Shown: one piece after another, positions 1 through 10,540 of the stretch
Layout of the letters: the number at the start of each line of letters is the position of its first letter
Numbering within the stretch: the first letter of the stretch is position 1
NCBI GenBank assembly: GCA_019925095.2
Contig: CM034389.1
Coordinates: forward strand, 382,001-446,000
Source of the DNA: Dendrolimus kikuchii
Taxonomy: Eukaryota; Arthropoda; Insecta; Lepidoptera; Lasiocampidae
Length of the DNA: 64,000 nt
Direction: 5' to 3'
Translations under genes and position numbers: made by a program
Notes under the pieces: generated by a model
Told to the model about the DNA's origin: nothing
The model's input: the letters and a program-made list of their open reading frames with translations, nothing else
Database searches by the model: none

Positions 1-262
1 AGTACCAGTAGCAGTTCAGCCCAATAGCCCGGTATTTTTTGTCCTCATTTCCCACAATAGTCCTACACTGGCCGGGGCTTGTCCTTGGGTGCATTACTAT
101 ATGGTGTGGACAGGGATAATCGCCGGTCAGTGTCATGCCACATTTACATTAAATTTGTCAAGGGGCCTCTACGTGTTGGCCTTCCCATGGCCCCACGCAA
201 GCCCCCCACCGAGCCATTTTTATGCCCGTGGTTTTGAAAGGCATATTAATATAATAATAATA
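1..262 (+). mobile_element. Family P repeat, 3' part
   Basis: This matches the last 250 bp of a longer repeat seen nearly whole at 55515-56155. Shared phrases include the 'gccggtcagtgtca' block and 'acgtgttggccttccc'. It ends in an ATA-rich microsatellite, as expected for a retroposed element, and runs directly into SINE A. The window edge cuts the 5' side. No coding function is recognised. Confidence 0.7.
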
Positions 263-484
263 ATCGGCAGACAAACACACAAATTGTATATCCCCAAATT
301 AAGCAAGTTACGCTTGTGTTATGGGTAATATACAACGGATGACTCTGGGGTCGATCCCAGACACCCAGACCATAGTAAATAACGAAGAAAATACGTTTCC
401 GAAATTTACTATACCAGGAATCGAACCCGGAGCCTCTGTGTTGCAGTGAGGTACGCCGGCAAAGCCCGCTCAACCACAGAGGCC
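247..484 (-). mobile_element. tRNA-derived SINE A
   Basis: Read on the minus strand, the element starts with a tRNA-like head. An A-box-like tggttgagcggg lies at 465-476 and a B box gggttcgattcc at 418-430, which are internal RNA polymerase III promoter elements. The body follows and ends in an (ATT)n tail. A second copy lies at 54575-54822 and a body fragment at 33440-33580. The head is too altered and lacks the folding of a functional tRNA gene. Confidence 0.8.
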
Positions 485-879
485 GTCGAAATAATACTTA
501 AATAATGATTGACAATCTTGTTAGGTTGTAATGTGAAAAAATGTTCTTTCAATATATGTCTGTAAAATTTACCTAAAATATAATCCAAACTTGTGAAATC
601 CGAAGGTGCCTTCTATGGTTATAAAAACCAATAGCTACCGGCGCCGGCTTATCCATGTTTTTCCAAAATTTTGGAGTTGATGCCAAGTGAAGTGAATAAA
701 CAACAATTTTGAAAAATATAGTAATTTTTATAGTTTATATCGTCATAGTCGTCGTTATGAGAACGCGACCGAAGTTTCGCTGGTACATGCTAGTCTATCT
801 AATCGGCTTGACCGATTTTTATGAAATTTTATATGCATATTCAGTAGGTCTGAGAATTGGTTACTATCTATTTTTCATA
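485..879. other. AT-rich spacer, nothing assigned
   Basis: No repeat shared with the rest of the window and no credible gene is seen. An 83-codon open frame beginning at 709 is hydrophobic and AT-driven and is not called. Confidence 0.5.
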
Positions 880-1322
880 CCCCTAATTAATAAGGGTTAT
901 CCACCCCTAACATTTTTTTTAATTTTTTTGGAGAAAAATTTATTTTATTATTTTTTTTAGGATACAGCATTAAAAAATACATACAACCCTAAATTTTCAC
1001 CCCTCTACGATCAACCCCTATTTTTTATTTGTTAATTATAAACTTTAATTTTTTGGCAAGATATTTTTAACTCTTATTTTGTCATGACTTAGAATAAAAA
1101 AAAATTGTCTTTTAGATTCACAATTAGAACCGGTAGGTGGCGCTGAGATCGGGTTCTGGAATCCTCCTAATCACATGGAGCGATTTTGGTGATTTTGTTT
1201 TTGTGTGTTTGAGTGGGTACCCGGATGGTTTAGATTCGCAATTAGAACCGGTAGGTAGCTCTGGGATCGGGTTCTAGAATTTTATTTTTTAAAGGCAGGA
1301 CAACGTCTGCCGGGGCCGCTAG
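880..1322 (-). mobile_element. Family S Helitron-like repeat
   Basis: On the minus strand it begins actagcggccccggcagacg, followed by a 'gaacccgatcccagcgcc'-type block, then AT-rich sequence. The same order is seen at 56605-56905, and a related head is at 52938-53155. The ACTAG start and lack of terminal inverted repeats resemble non-autonomous Helitron-like repeats of Lepidoptera. The class is inferred; the repeat relationship is seen directly. Confidence 0.55.
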
Positions 1323-1334
1323 TAATATTATAAA

Positions 1335-1560
1335 ATTTTAAACACGCCGTGTCTGTACATTGAAGCTATTTTAACAAAACAACTGGAATAGACTATATAA
1401 ACAATGGAGAACACGATGCAATTTTTTTAGATTTTTGTCTGTTTATTCGGCATTTACGTAAAAACTACTGAACTGATTTAAATGCAATTTTCGGTAATCG
1501 ACAGCAAATTTTTAGACTTTTTATCCCGGGCATCTCGCGGGAGTTTTCCCGGGAGCGATT
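1335..1560 (+). mobile_element. Family M short repeat
   Basis: About 95 bp from 1335 (around 'aactggaatagactatata') recur in inverted orientation at 42594-42693, where a solo LTR sits inside the repeat. No coding content. The 1561-1890 stretch beyond it holds nothing recognised. Confidence 0.5.
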
Positions 1561-1907
1561 TGTAGGGGACAAATAAAATACATAAACATTGCAAACTAAT
1601 GTAGTTTGTATAATAGAATTTGAAATGTAGTAGAAAGCTCTTATTTCTGTTCCAGCATTGAAAGTACCTTAAGCCATCAACGGTCCTATAAGAGTACTTA
1701 GGTAATACGCTTTATGGGTCCCTGGCGGTATCAGCGTGAAATTGAAGAAGCCGAATACAGTATCATATTATTGAACGTTATAACTTTGTTGTCTTTGTGT
1801 GGAAGTAGGTCAGCCGGCGCTGATCCCCGTTTCATATGCCAGCGGGGACTTATTTTCATCTCACTATGTTATTAAACAAAAATTTTTAGTTATTATGTTA
1901 TTATGTT

Positions 1908-2427
1908 ACAGCCAGAAGGCCCAGCTCGCCGTACACAACGCGGTGCTGGTACCTACGCTCACGCATGGAAGCGAGAGTTGGGTATGGAAGAGAGAGCATG
2001 AAAGTAGAGTAAACGCGGTCGAGATGCGAGCACTGCGCAAAATCTGCGGAGTGACGCTCGCGGACCGCGTTCGTAATACCGAAGTAAGAAAGAGAGTTGG
2101 TCTGAAAGAGAGTGTCGGGGTGAAGGTAAGGAAAGGAATGCTCCGGTGGTTCGGGCATGTGGAAAGAATGATTAAACAGATATACAATGCAAAAGTGGAT
2201 GGATGCAGAAGTCGTGGAAGGCCACGACACACCTTCCATGATCAAATTGATCGTGTACTAGCAGAAGGTGATGTCAGGAGCCTTAAGAACAGACGAGCTT
2301 GCATGACAAGAGTTATGAATGTCAAAGAGGCAAGTGAGGTGTGTAAGAATAAGCCTAAATGGCACTCTGTTGTTCGTGCCTACCCCGCAAGGGAACTGGC
2401 GTGAAGTTATGTATGTATGTATGTATG
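1908..2427 (+). pseudogene. RTE-type LINE, 5'-truncated C-terminal copy
   Basis: This encodes the last 165 or so residues of an endonuclease/reverse-transcriptase LINE polyprotein, after the polymerase core. Recognisable blocks are PTLTHGSESWVWK, RALRKICGVTLADRVRNTEV, RKGMLRWFGHVER and GRPRHTFHDQIDRVLAEGD, ending in YPARELA and a stop. A (TATG)n tail follows directly, typical of RTE-clade elements, which end in short tandem repeats rather than poly-A. A 14-bp direct repeat tattatgttattat at 1891-1904 and 2428-2441 is the target-site duplication. No endonuclease or polymerase domain is left, so the copy is dead on arrival. It is among the longest of 18 copies in the window. Confidence 0.85.
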
Positions 2428-2461
2428 TATTATGTTATTATTATTATATCATTTAGTTATG

Positions 2462-2762
2462 ACACTCTGGCGGCGTCCCATCTATCAAGTACGTGCAATA
2501 CCGCCGGTTCTGCTGCAGCCGAACAGGAGGCCCTCAAGCACCATTGGAAATGGTTACACATTTGCGGCATTTGGGGTGGAAACTCTGGGTCCGTGGGGTC
2601 CTAACGCTCTAAAGGTCTACTGTGACGTCGCCAAACGTTTAGTAGACGTCACACGCGGCTGGCGTCTATTTCGCTCAAAGATTAAGCAGTGCTGCACAAC
2701 GTGGCAACGCCGTCAGGCTTCTGGGAACGTATCCGATGAGTGACAGTGGTTTGGGACCAATA
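2462..2762 (+). pseudogene. LINE ORF2 C-terminal relic
   Basis: Frames 3 and 1 together carry the blocks EAL(K)H, YTFAAFGVETLGPWGPNA and then, after a frame change near 2670, QRGNAVRLLGTYP. These resemble the extreme C-terminus of reverse-transcriptase proteins from several animal LINE clades. The clade cannot be fixed from so short a piece. At least one frameshift breaks the frame, so it is not functional. An AATAAA-like 3' region follows near 2830. Confidence 0.5.
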
Positions 2763-2906
2763 ACATATATTTAGATATTTTTCTCTTGTAGTTTTATTAG
2801 TATGTATATGAAGTTTCAAATTTAAAACAATAAATAATTTAGTTATTTGTATAATTATACAAGCAATTGTTGCGTTCATTTTTTGTGGATAATGTTCTAT
2901 AGTTAC

Positions 2907-3218
2907 TTTTTTTTATTTATTATTCACAACTCCATGGACTCGAGTTCCGTACCCTTTTTTACAACTTAATTTCCAGATTTATTTTTTTGAATTTAACACG
3001 CTTATTAGTTATTTTGGTTCTTGTGTGTGACATTAATTTGTTGATTTTTGTGTTGAGGTGTATGTGTCTTACGAATAACTTATTATATTAATTTATTCTA
3101 GTTTTAATACCAAACTTATACTAATGTAGAGTGTATCTGTTACATGCTGGTGTTGTGAGGAAGTGCATGTGCAATGTGGGCCTTATGTCTATTATACCTC
3201 TCTATAGTTATCTTAGTA
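2907..3218 (-). mobile_element. Family Q A-tailed repeat, truncated
   Basis: The minus strand matches the 3' portion of the 496-bp element at 39394-39889, including 'gggtacggaactcgagt' near its 3' end and an A-rich tail (T-run at 2907-2920 on plus). It is 5'-truncated where it meets SINE X. Confidence 0.7.
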
Positions 3219-3223
3219 TATAT

Positions 3224-3510
3224 ATATTATTGCTGGAGCTCAGCAGATGATGGAAAGCGGTTACCATCGCCTATGGACATTTGCAACACCAAAGGTGCTA
3301 CAAATGCGCTGCTGTTCTCTTAAGTGAGTCTGGAACCTGGTCACTAATGCCGGAACACAGCTCAAAGTTCTTATGGCGGCATGCTCTAGACCAGGGGTGG
3401 TAGCCATCCAGTCGGGCAAATGCCCTACCACCTGGCTGTGGGTTATTTAGTCACCTCTTACGACAGGCCGCCCGGCCGCAGGAAATTGTATTCTTTCTCC
3501 GTTATATAGT
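3224..3510 (-). mobile_element. SINE X copy
   Basis: Sense is minus. The 3' tail sequence (tgctgagctccagcaat) is on the left and the 5' head (aacggagaaagaatacaa) on the right. Diverged from the consensus and without a long A run. See the intact copy at 62623-62930. Confidence 0.8.
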
Positions 3511-3924
3511 AAGTAGTTGTTTTGAAATGATCAATTCTTTTGTGTATATGATCCTGCTATTAAAAATGTCATCAATCAGACCATTGTTTATTTTGTTATC
3601 CCTGATAATCCACCTATGTATACTTAAATTTAATTACGAGTTGCATGAGTCAAGTGGGAGATATAGCGATTAAACAAAATCTTGCCATTTTCTCTATGTA
3701 AGAAAGGTTAGTTTAGCGCCATCTGTATGTGAGCGACTGTATTGTCACGAGCTACAGTCGCGTAGCAAAAGGAGGAAAAGCTACTTGCGAAATGGGTACG
3801 ACATGGTAACCCAAGAATATTATCACCTAATGTTCCTCTTCTTGCTCCAAAGATGGTGTCACTGACTTTTGTGAAGAATGCAGCTGCGTTTTTATATTAA
3901 AAGATCAGAAAAAGAAAATTATTA
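3511..3924. other. Unassigned spacer
   Basis: No open frame or repeat shared within the window is seen. A 'gcgccatctgtatgtgagcgactg' segment looks repeat-derived but has no second copy here. Confidence 0.4.
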
Positions 3925-4605
3925 TTAATTACAATCAAATTTACCCTATGTCACTCATGAATAATGTAGCTTTTCACTGGTGAAAGAATTTTGAAAATCG
4001 GTTTAGTAGATCCAGAAAATAATTACCCCCTACGTCACAAACTCACAAACTTTACCTCTTTATTTTTTGTTGAGATTAACTACCTATTAAGCGAATTGAA
4101 AATATTTCCCCTCCCGTACTGCCCGTACCCCAGTGACGCCTACATCGCATAAGCCTATCTAGCCGATTAGGGTGCGCGGCGACCACGCAACTTTTTTTCT
4201 AATACTTACATTTTTAAACTCGTGATATCTTTCGAATGGAATGTCCGAATTGAATAATTCAAAAAGTTATATAAAGGTATTGAAGCAGTCTTGAATATGA
4301 AGTAATTTATTTTGATAAAGATGAATACCAAGATACAAATCAAGAGCCTTTTCGTCGTACATTATTTTATTCTATCATTAATAGTTTTCGCAGCGCACGC
4401 GATTTTAGGTAATTTTTTTACACCTTGGGTTATACTATTGGAGTTTTAGTAAGGATCCTTATTTTTTTTGAAAATATAATATAGCCTATGTCAACCGAGG
4501 ATAGTGTAGCTGGCCAACAGTGAAAGATTTTTTTAAATCGGTTCAGTAGTTTCGGAGATTACCCCCTACAAACTCACAAACTTTACCTCTTTATAATATT
4601 AGTAT
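3925..4605 (-). mobile_element. Family L Helitron-like repeat
   Basis: The stretch around 4190-4400 is the inverted counterpart of 35110-35450. The ends carry the phrase 'aaactttacctctttataatattagtat' in split form, which is common at ends of lepidopteran Helitron-like repeats. Two such phrases (near 4050 and 4575) suggest two partial copies in tandem. Confidence 0.5.
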
Positions 4606-4938
4606 AGAATAGCAACAAATACCTAAGTGTCAATAGACGTATGTTTCTAGAAGCAATGTTTATACTGATAGAAGGTTAGGGCTGTGTTTAGAGTTCCGTG
4701 AACATTTTAAGAAGAAACCAAATCTTTGTGTAATCGACATGTCGTGCTGTCTGTCTGGCACAATTTTTCTCATGGAAACTACTGGATCTTCGTGAATGAA
4801 ATATAACGACAAGACGTAATCATGGAAGAAGAAAGTAAGGAATAAGAATAATAATTCCTCCACCTATAAGAAACGCCTCGGTGTCACTCTTTAGGGTTAC
4901 ACTAAAGAAATTCCTTTGTAAAGTCCAAAATGTAAGTA

Positions 4939-5172
4939 CATACACACATACATACATAACTTCACGCCAGTTCCCTTGCGGGGTAGGCACGAGCAACAGC
5001 GTGCCATTTAGGCTTATTCTTACACACCTCACTTGCCTCTTTGACATTCATAACTCTTGTCATGCAAGCTCGTCTGTTTTTAAGGCTCCTGACATCACCT
5101 TCTGCTAGTACACGATCAATTTGATCATGGAAAGTGTGTCGTGGCCTTCCACGACTTCTGCATCCATCCACT
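4939..5172 (-). pseudogene. RTE-type LINE, short 3' copy
   Basis: Minus-strand coding starts at VDGCRSRGRPRHTF and ends in YPARELA plus stop, followed by the (TATG)n tail (seen as acatacatac on plus). An 8-bp duplication tgtaagta flanks it at 4931-4938 and 5173-5180, so it is a separate retroposition event truncated to about 230 bp. Confidence 0.85.
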
Positions 5173-5180
5173 TGTAAGTA

Positions 5181-5771
5181 ATAGTAGTTATAAGTGAGTA
5201 ACTAGTATGACTTGTTAATATTTGTACCGTTTTCAAAAGAGTGAATACTCTGTGCCATCTGAAGTATCATTTAACCTCTACCTCTCGCTGCTACAGGATC
5301 TTAGGTTTGCGACGTGTCCGCCGTGTATCAAACATCGATAACCTTTCAACCAATGAGGTGACAAAATCTAACAAAGCCGAATAAGAAGGAAGGCTGAAAT
5401 CAATTTACCCACATTTAGATTCTGATCCAGTGGAGCCGGATAATTGAATGGGTCCGGGCGCCCGGGGCCGGTCCGATCGATTTACATGTGACATCCGGCT
5501 TGTCCGGTGCAAGCCACCGCACTTTAATCTAATCCGGATGTAGAATATAAGCCCTGCTCTCATCAGTATTCCACATGCAAGAACCTTTTTCATACGACAT
5601 ATGAAGGATATTATCTAACATTCTGGATTTTGTCAAGTAAAATAAGAGGCTGAAGACGTAAATAGGAAGAACAAGATTTTTTGCTAGACGTGTTGCTGGG
5701 GAGTCTGTTGCCGATGAGGCTTTAGTTGTATTGATTTTTGTCAAGTTTTAGCTAGCACAGCCAGTCATTAT
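5181..5771. other. Unassigned spacer
   Basis: Nothing recognised. A locally GC-rich patch (5430-5530) interrupts AT-rich DNA; short open frames on the minus strand look accidental. Confidence 0.4.
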
Positions 5772-6268
5772 ATTATTGCAGCAGTTCATCAGACAGGCAG
5801 ACAGACGGCCCACTTAATGGAAAGCGGTAACCATCTTCTTAAAAATTCAAACTTTTTAATGATACCAAAAGCAGCCAGATGCAAATGGTATAGCCAAAGA
5901 GATCTTATTACAAGTTCATACATACTATATGCGAAAAGACTTTTTCCCCAACCTATTATGTTTTTATCCATGCAGGAACGGAAAAAGCATATAATATCCT
6001 ACGACAGGCCGCCCGATTACCATCGCCTATGGACATTTGCAACACCAAAAGCGCTACAAATTCGTTGCTGCTCTCTTAAGGGCCTGGAACCTGATCACAA
6101 ATGCCGAAACACAACTCAAGTTTGTTATGGCGGAATACTCTAGACCCGGGGTGGTTGCCATCCAGTCGGGCAAATGCCCTACCACCTGGCTGTGGGTTGT
6201 TTTGTCGCCTCTTACGACAGGCCGCCAGGCTGCAGGGAATTGTATTCTTTCTCCGTTCTTGCACGGAT
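5772..6268 (-). mobile_element. SINE X copies, rearranged
   Basis: A SINE X 3' end occupies 5772-5836 (minus sense). At 5969-5990 a 5' head is in plus sense, followed at once by minus-sense sequence, and a nearly full minus-sense copy spans 6015-6268. The switch of orientation within a few bases shows rearrangement or insertion of one copy into another. Confidence 0.7.
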
Positions 6269-6527
6269 GAAATATAATATAATATATAAAGTTAACGTTT
6301 TAAAAGCTTATTGAAACGACGTATAGTTGATAACAAAGTTTTTTATTCAACGTGGAACCAAATAACAATGTGAACTAATACAATCTACTTGTCTGGTCTA
6401 TAACATGTCTACCGGAGTATCACAAAGCGCTTCTTGACGCTTTCTCGTTACCCTGCTTCTACTTATGCAAATGGTGGTATGTTTAGTTTTTCCGCTCCAA
6501 AAGTTGTTGAATTCTTAACAAAAGATT
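6269..6527. repeat. Spacer Y, duplicated inverted at 59.2 kb
   Basis: This 255-bp stretch is present in inverted orientation at 59236-59490 with only scattered mismatches. At both sites SINE X borders it on each side in matching relative orientation. No coding potential is obvious. See the finding on the SINE-Y-SINE unit. Confidence 0.8.
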
Positions 6528-6565
6528 TTTTTTTATTGCAGGAGTTCAGCAGACATGCAGAAGTT
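6528..6565 (-). mobile_element. SINE X 3' end fragment
   Basis: A T-run followed by attgcaggagttcagcagac is the 3' end of SINE X in minus sense. It breaks off after about 25 bp of element sequence. The unique-looking DNA from 6566 to 6860 has no assigned feature. Confidence 0.75.
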
Positions 6566-6853
6566 CCACATGATTGTGAACGATTACCGTCCACAGGACA
6601 CGGGGGCTCTGGGAGTACCTGAACCGGTTCGGGTGCAAAGAGAATTAATTCCTCGTGCATCTGCGACGAATAGCTGATTGAAGATGTGACGCATTTGATT
6701 TTCTTCTTTCTTCTTTCTGGTTCTATTGCGAAAACAAGCTTAGAGTAGAAATTAATTACACAAACTTGACAGAATCAATGTTTAAGAATAATGTCGAAGA
6801 CTTTATAATATTGCATAAAGATAGTTAAGAAAGTAGTAGCTAGGAACAACGTA

Positions 6854-6860
<7 letters not shown>

Positions 6861-6888
<28 letters not shown>
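6861..6888. repeat. (TA)n microsatellite
   Basis: Uninterrupted TA dinucleotides abut the outer end of the BEL element. A TA-rich tract also starts right after the other end (13621), consistent with an atata target duplication, though low complexity makes this weak. Confidence 0.85.
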
Positions 6889-6892
<4 letters not shown>

Positions 6893-6972
6893 CTGGCCGA
6901 TTGCCAGATTTCAAGGGTGCAAGGGTAAGAGGGATGCGTGAATGTCTTTACGACGGGTCGATTCAGACTGAT
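6889..6972 (-). repeat. BEL 3' LTR, shortened
   Basis: Two segments match the right-hand LTR: 6889-6933 with 13341-13385, and 6934-6972 with 13577-13615. They are adjacent here but 191 bp apart in the right LTR. The start TGATCTGG fits the TG...CA rule. The inner boundary is unclear. Confidence 0.75.
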
Positions 6973-7090
6973 CGTTGAGACGCGGAAGTGCGGGGTAAAT
7001 TACTTTTTCGGGGAATCATCGTTCGTTACGCGGTGGCGTGAACATCCTGGGGCCCGGGGAAAAGGTGACGGCTCCCATTTATAGTGCTGA
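6973..7090 (-). other. BEL 3' untranslated segment
   Basis: This lies between the pol stop and the 3' LTR. No clear polypurine tract adjoins the LTR; the best purine-rich run on the minus strand (ccgaaaaagtaa, about 7000-7011) is set back about 30 bp, so the site of plus-strand priming is uncertain. Confidence 0.5.
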
Positions 7091-10000
7091 CTAAGTGCTG
7101 TTGTCGTCGAGGGGAAGACGAGCAATCTTTGTGACTGGTCTCGTTAAGCTGCCATCCTTGGTGCTGAGTTCTACGACTCGGACGACGTCATCCCTTCCGG
7201 GCAGAATCTTCTGAAGATTATCCTCCTTTATGAGTACCAGCTCACCAATCTTGGGTCGACTGGTTTCCGTAGTCCATTTAGATCGGGATTGGAGAGTGTG
7301 CAGGTAGGATTTCGACCACAAGGTCCAAAATCGCTGAGCCAACGCTTGCACTAAGCGAAAACGTCGTAGGGTTGATGGAGGAGAGGATTCATGGGAATGT
7401 TCGGGTAATGCGGTAAGTGGGCGACCTATAAGGAAATGACCAGCGGTTAGGACTTCGAAGTCTGTAGGGTCTGAAGACAGAGGGCAGAGTGGTCGAGAGT
7501 TGAGAACGGCCTCAATACGGGCTAAGAGTGTAGAAAATTCTTCAAAGGTCAGATGCTGCTCACCTAATACGCGATAGAGTAATTGCTTAGTAGATTTCAC
7601 GGCTGCCTCGTGCAGACCGCCAAAAGAAGGAGCTGAGGGCGGATTGAGCAACCATGTGATCTGCTGTGTGGCTAGCTTGTGCGTAATTCTATCATCATTG
7701 GCCTTTAAGAAGTTTTGTACTTCTATGAGCTGATTTCTTGCGCCGACATAGTTTGTACCGCAATCAGAGCGAATTAGGGTAGGGATTCCGCGCCGACTAA
7801 CGAACCTTTGCAATGCCGCAAAAAAGGCGTCCGTAGAAAGTTCCGAGACAGCCTCTAAGTGCACTGCCTTGGTGGCGAGACAAACGAAAACACAAAAGTA
7901 GCCTTTGAGAAGTTTGGCATTGCGTAGAGTACTTGATTTAATTAGGAATGGTCCGGCAAAATCCGTGGACACTTGACTAAACACCGGTTGTGGGCTGACT
8001 CGATCAGCCGGTAGGTCGGCCATAAAAGGGGGATTCGGCTGAGCTCGATGCCTAAAACAGCGTACACATTTAAAGACACGGTGACGAATGACTCGCCTTC
8101 CAGATAAAATCCAGTATTGTTGACGGAGTAGTGCGTGTAGTGTATCTGCGCCCGGGTGGCAGTGTATAGTGTGGAAATGATCTATAATTAGGTCCACAAG
8201 GGGGCTTGAACTGGGTAAGATGAGGGGATGTTGTGTGTCATATCTAAGGGCTGAGTTGGACAAGCGCCCTCCTACTCTAAGAAGACCATCCTTGAGAAAG
8301 GGCGAGAGGCGTTGTATTCGCACTGTACATAATTTGTTAGTTTGCAGTCGGTGGATGTCTTCAGCGAACATATTTTGTTGGACTGAGCGTACCCAGTGTA
8401 AGAGCGCTTTCTTACGTTCGTCTACGGTAATGGGACCAACGATGCGAGAGTGAGAAGATACCAAGCAATTGTGTGCAAAACGTTTAATACATGCGGTTAC
8501 GCCTACAAGTGTGTCTAAGGAGCTGAATCTCGTGAGTAAATCCGTGTCTAGATCAGGAACCGCGATGTGAGCTACCATTTTTCTGGGTTTTAGACCAGGC
8601 AGTACGTGATGACCCAAAGCAGGGGGCATCGTGGGCCAGGTATCAGGTGGGGCCTTGAGCCAAGTAGGCGACCACCATAGGTCATAGGCTAAGAGTTCCT
8701 GTGCTGATATTCCCCTGCTAGCACAGTCGGCAGGGTTAAGAGCTGAGGGTACATGTCTCCAAGTAGGGTTACATGGATTGGCTGCAATGGCAGAGACTCG
8801 ATTGGCCTCAAAGACCTGTAGGGATTGAGAAGGAGTTTTAAGCCAGGCGAGTACGATAGTACTGTCTGACCAACAAAAGTGTTGCTGAATGGTAATGTGG
8901 GCAGAAAGTTGAACAGAGACGCGAGAAATGAGCAGCGAAGTGAGGTGTGCAGCTGAAAGTTCCAGCTTTGGTATAGTCTGTCGGGTTTTAATGGGGGCTA
9001 CCTTGGATTTAGAAACAAGTAGTCTGACGTGTACCTGACCCGTGATATTCGTTTCATGAAGATAGACTGCGGCTGCATATCCGGATTCGGATGCATCGGC
9101 AAAACCGTGTAGGGTGTAGGTGGAATCTTTGCTGGTGCAAATTGTTCTGGGGAGTCGAAGAGCAGAGAGTAGAGGTAAGTCTTCAAAAATGTGCTGAAAT
9201 TGAAATGTGACATCATTGGGAGCCGATTCATCCCAGTCTAACTTTAGAGTCCATAGGTGCTGAATGAGCAGTTTTGCGCGGAAAATAACTGGGCTGATCC
9301 ATCCACTAGGATCGTATAAACGAGCGATGGTACTGAGTATTGACCTTTTGGTAAATTTTTCCAGTGTAGGTACCGAAATGTGATATGTAAATTCGTCCGT
9401 TTGGGGTATCCATTGCATACCAAGTACCTTGATTGCATTGGAGTCGGGTACAACATCAAAATCCTTGGGTATGTCACATTGATCATCCGGGAAGCGTTCT
9501 AACAGCTGACGAGAGTTTGAGGTCCACTTTCGCAAATGAAATCCCCCTAGGGCTAGTAACTCAATGAGTTCAGTCTGCAGAGCTATTGCCTTGTCAACTG
9601 AATCATGCCCAGTCAGAATGTCATCCACGAATATGGAGTGCGTAAGAACCTGTGCAGCCTGGGGAAAACGGTGACCTTCATCAGTGACCAGCTGTATAAT
9701 AGATCGATTGGCGAGGAAGGGGCTGGGTCGTAGGCCATACGTGACAGTGGACAGGGCGTAAGTGAGCAGAGGTTGATCTGGAGAAGAGCGCCATAGAATG
9801 AGTTGGAACCGTCTGTGGTCTGGGTGAACTAGTATATTTCTAAACATCATCTGGATGTCTGTACTAAAGACCACTTTGTGAGTACGAAAATTTAGAATGA
9901 TGTCAGTAATATCACGTTGGAGCGGTGGGCCAGTGTGCAGACAGTCATTAAGACTGACACCATTAGAGCTCTTACAGCTGCCATCAAAAACCGTGCGAAG

Positions 10001-10540
10001 TTTTTCAGAGTTGGCTTTGAAGATGCCATGATGCGGGACGTAAAAATGGTCTTTTCCTTTGAATGTGCTGGGGTGACAAAGAGCCATGTGGCCCATGTCA
10101 ATGTATTCCTTCATGAAGTCGATATATTTTGAGCGGAGGGTAGGATCTCTTTGGAGTTTGCGCTCCAAATTAAGGAATCGTCGTAGTGCAATAGCGTGGG
10201 TTGCACCGAGCTTAGGTGCCTTTGTAAGAAAGGGAAGGGATACTATGTATCGCCCTGTGGGATCACGTGTGGTGGTAGAACGAAAGTTCTCCTCACACTC
10301 GTCAGAGGTTGAGTTGTCCTTTGATTGCACTTCTTCGACTTCCCAGAATCTCTCCAGAGCGGAGTGTATTTCTTTATTTGAGTGTTGGGGTTGTAAACAG
10401 TCAATATTTACTAGTGCTGAATTAACTTGAGGCTCAGGCTTTGTGTAGTTTGGATTGATAGGACCTAAAAGAGCGAAATTGAAGATCGTGCCGAAGGCTA
10501 TTGGTCTGCCGGGGCCCAAAAAAATTTTGTTACCATCCAA
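7091..10540 (-). CDS. pol: BEL/Pao Pol: RT, RNase H, integrase
   Basis: An open frame of 1149 codons. Reverse transcriptase spans about residues 165-400, with catalytic STDIQ (D228) and FVDD (304-307, in place of the common YVDD). RNase H lies near 470-620, with FADAS (D482), KLELSA (E527) and WSDST (D559). The integrase HHCC zinc region is near 790-830 (CVRC at 825-828). The integrase core has STDFAG (D860), RSDCGTNY (D926) and GGLHEAA (E978); the wide D-E spacing suits BEL/Pao. A basic C-terminal part ends KIARLPLDD. It copies RNA to DNA and inserts it in the host genome. The ATG at 10540 is probably not a true start: homology suggests the frame should continue from the upstream protease, but the two overlap in different frames. 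All catalytic acidic residues expected are visible, so breakage lies upstream of, not within, this ORF. Confidence 0.93.
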   Translation of the reverse strand: MDGNKIFLGPGRPIAFGTIFNFALLGPINPNYTKPEPQVNSALVNIDCLQPQHSNKEIHSALERFWEVEEVQSKDNSTSDECEENFRSTTTRDPTGRYIVSLPFLTKAPKLGATHAIALRRFLNLERKLQRDPTLRSKYIDFMKEYIDMGHMALCHPSTFKGKDHFYVPHHGIFKANSEKLRTVFDGSCKSSNGVSLNDCLHTGPPLQRDITDIILNFRTHKVVFSTDIQMMFRNILVHPDHRRFQLILWRSSPDQPLLTYALSTVTYGLRPSPFLANRSIIQLVTDEGHRFPQAAQVLTHSIFVDDILTGHDSVDKAIALQTELIELLALGGFHLRKWTSNSRQLLERFPDDQCDIPKDFDVVPDSNAIKVLGMQWIPQTDEFTYHISVPTLEKFTKRSILSTIARLYDPSGWISPVIFRAKLLIQHLWTLKLDWDESAPNDVTFQFQHIFEDLPLLSALRLPRTICTSKDSTYTLHGFADASESGYAAAVYLHETNITGQVHVRLLVSKSKVAPIKTRQTIPKLELSAAHLTSLLISRVSVQLSAHITIQQHFCWSDSTIVLAWLKTPSQSLQVFEANRVSAIAANPCNPTWRHVPSALNPADCASRGISAQELLAYDLWWSPTWLKAPPDTWPTMPPALGHHVLPGLKPRKMVAHIAVPDLDTDLLTRFSSLDTLVGVTACIKRFAHNCLVSSHSRIVGPITVDERKKALLHWVRSVQQNMFAEDIHRLQTNKLCTVRIQRLSPFLKDGLLRVGGRLSNSALRYDTQHPLILPSSSPLVDLIIDHFHTIHCHPGADTLHALLRQQYWILSGRRVIRHRVFKCVRCFRHRAQPNPPFMADLPADRVSPQPVFSQVSTDFAGPFLIKSSTLRNAKLLKGYFCVFVCLATKAVHLEAVSELSTDAFFAALQRFVSRRGIPTLIRSDCGTNYVGARNQLIEVQNFLKANDDRITHKLATQQITWLLNPPSAPSFGGLHEAAVKSTKQLLYRVLGEQHLTFEEFSTLLARIEAVLNSRPLCPLSSDPTDFEVLTAGHFLIGRPLTALPEHSHESSPPSTLRRFRLVQALAQRFWTLWSKSYLHTLQSRSKWTTETSRPKIGELVLIKEDNLQKILPGRDDVVRVVELSTKDGSLTRPVTKIARLPLDDNST

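Noticed and set aside
709..960. 83-codon hydrophobic ORF resembling a membrane protein
   Set aside because: AT-rich DNA yields Ile, Phe and Tyr codons; no partner, no conserved motif.
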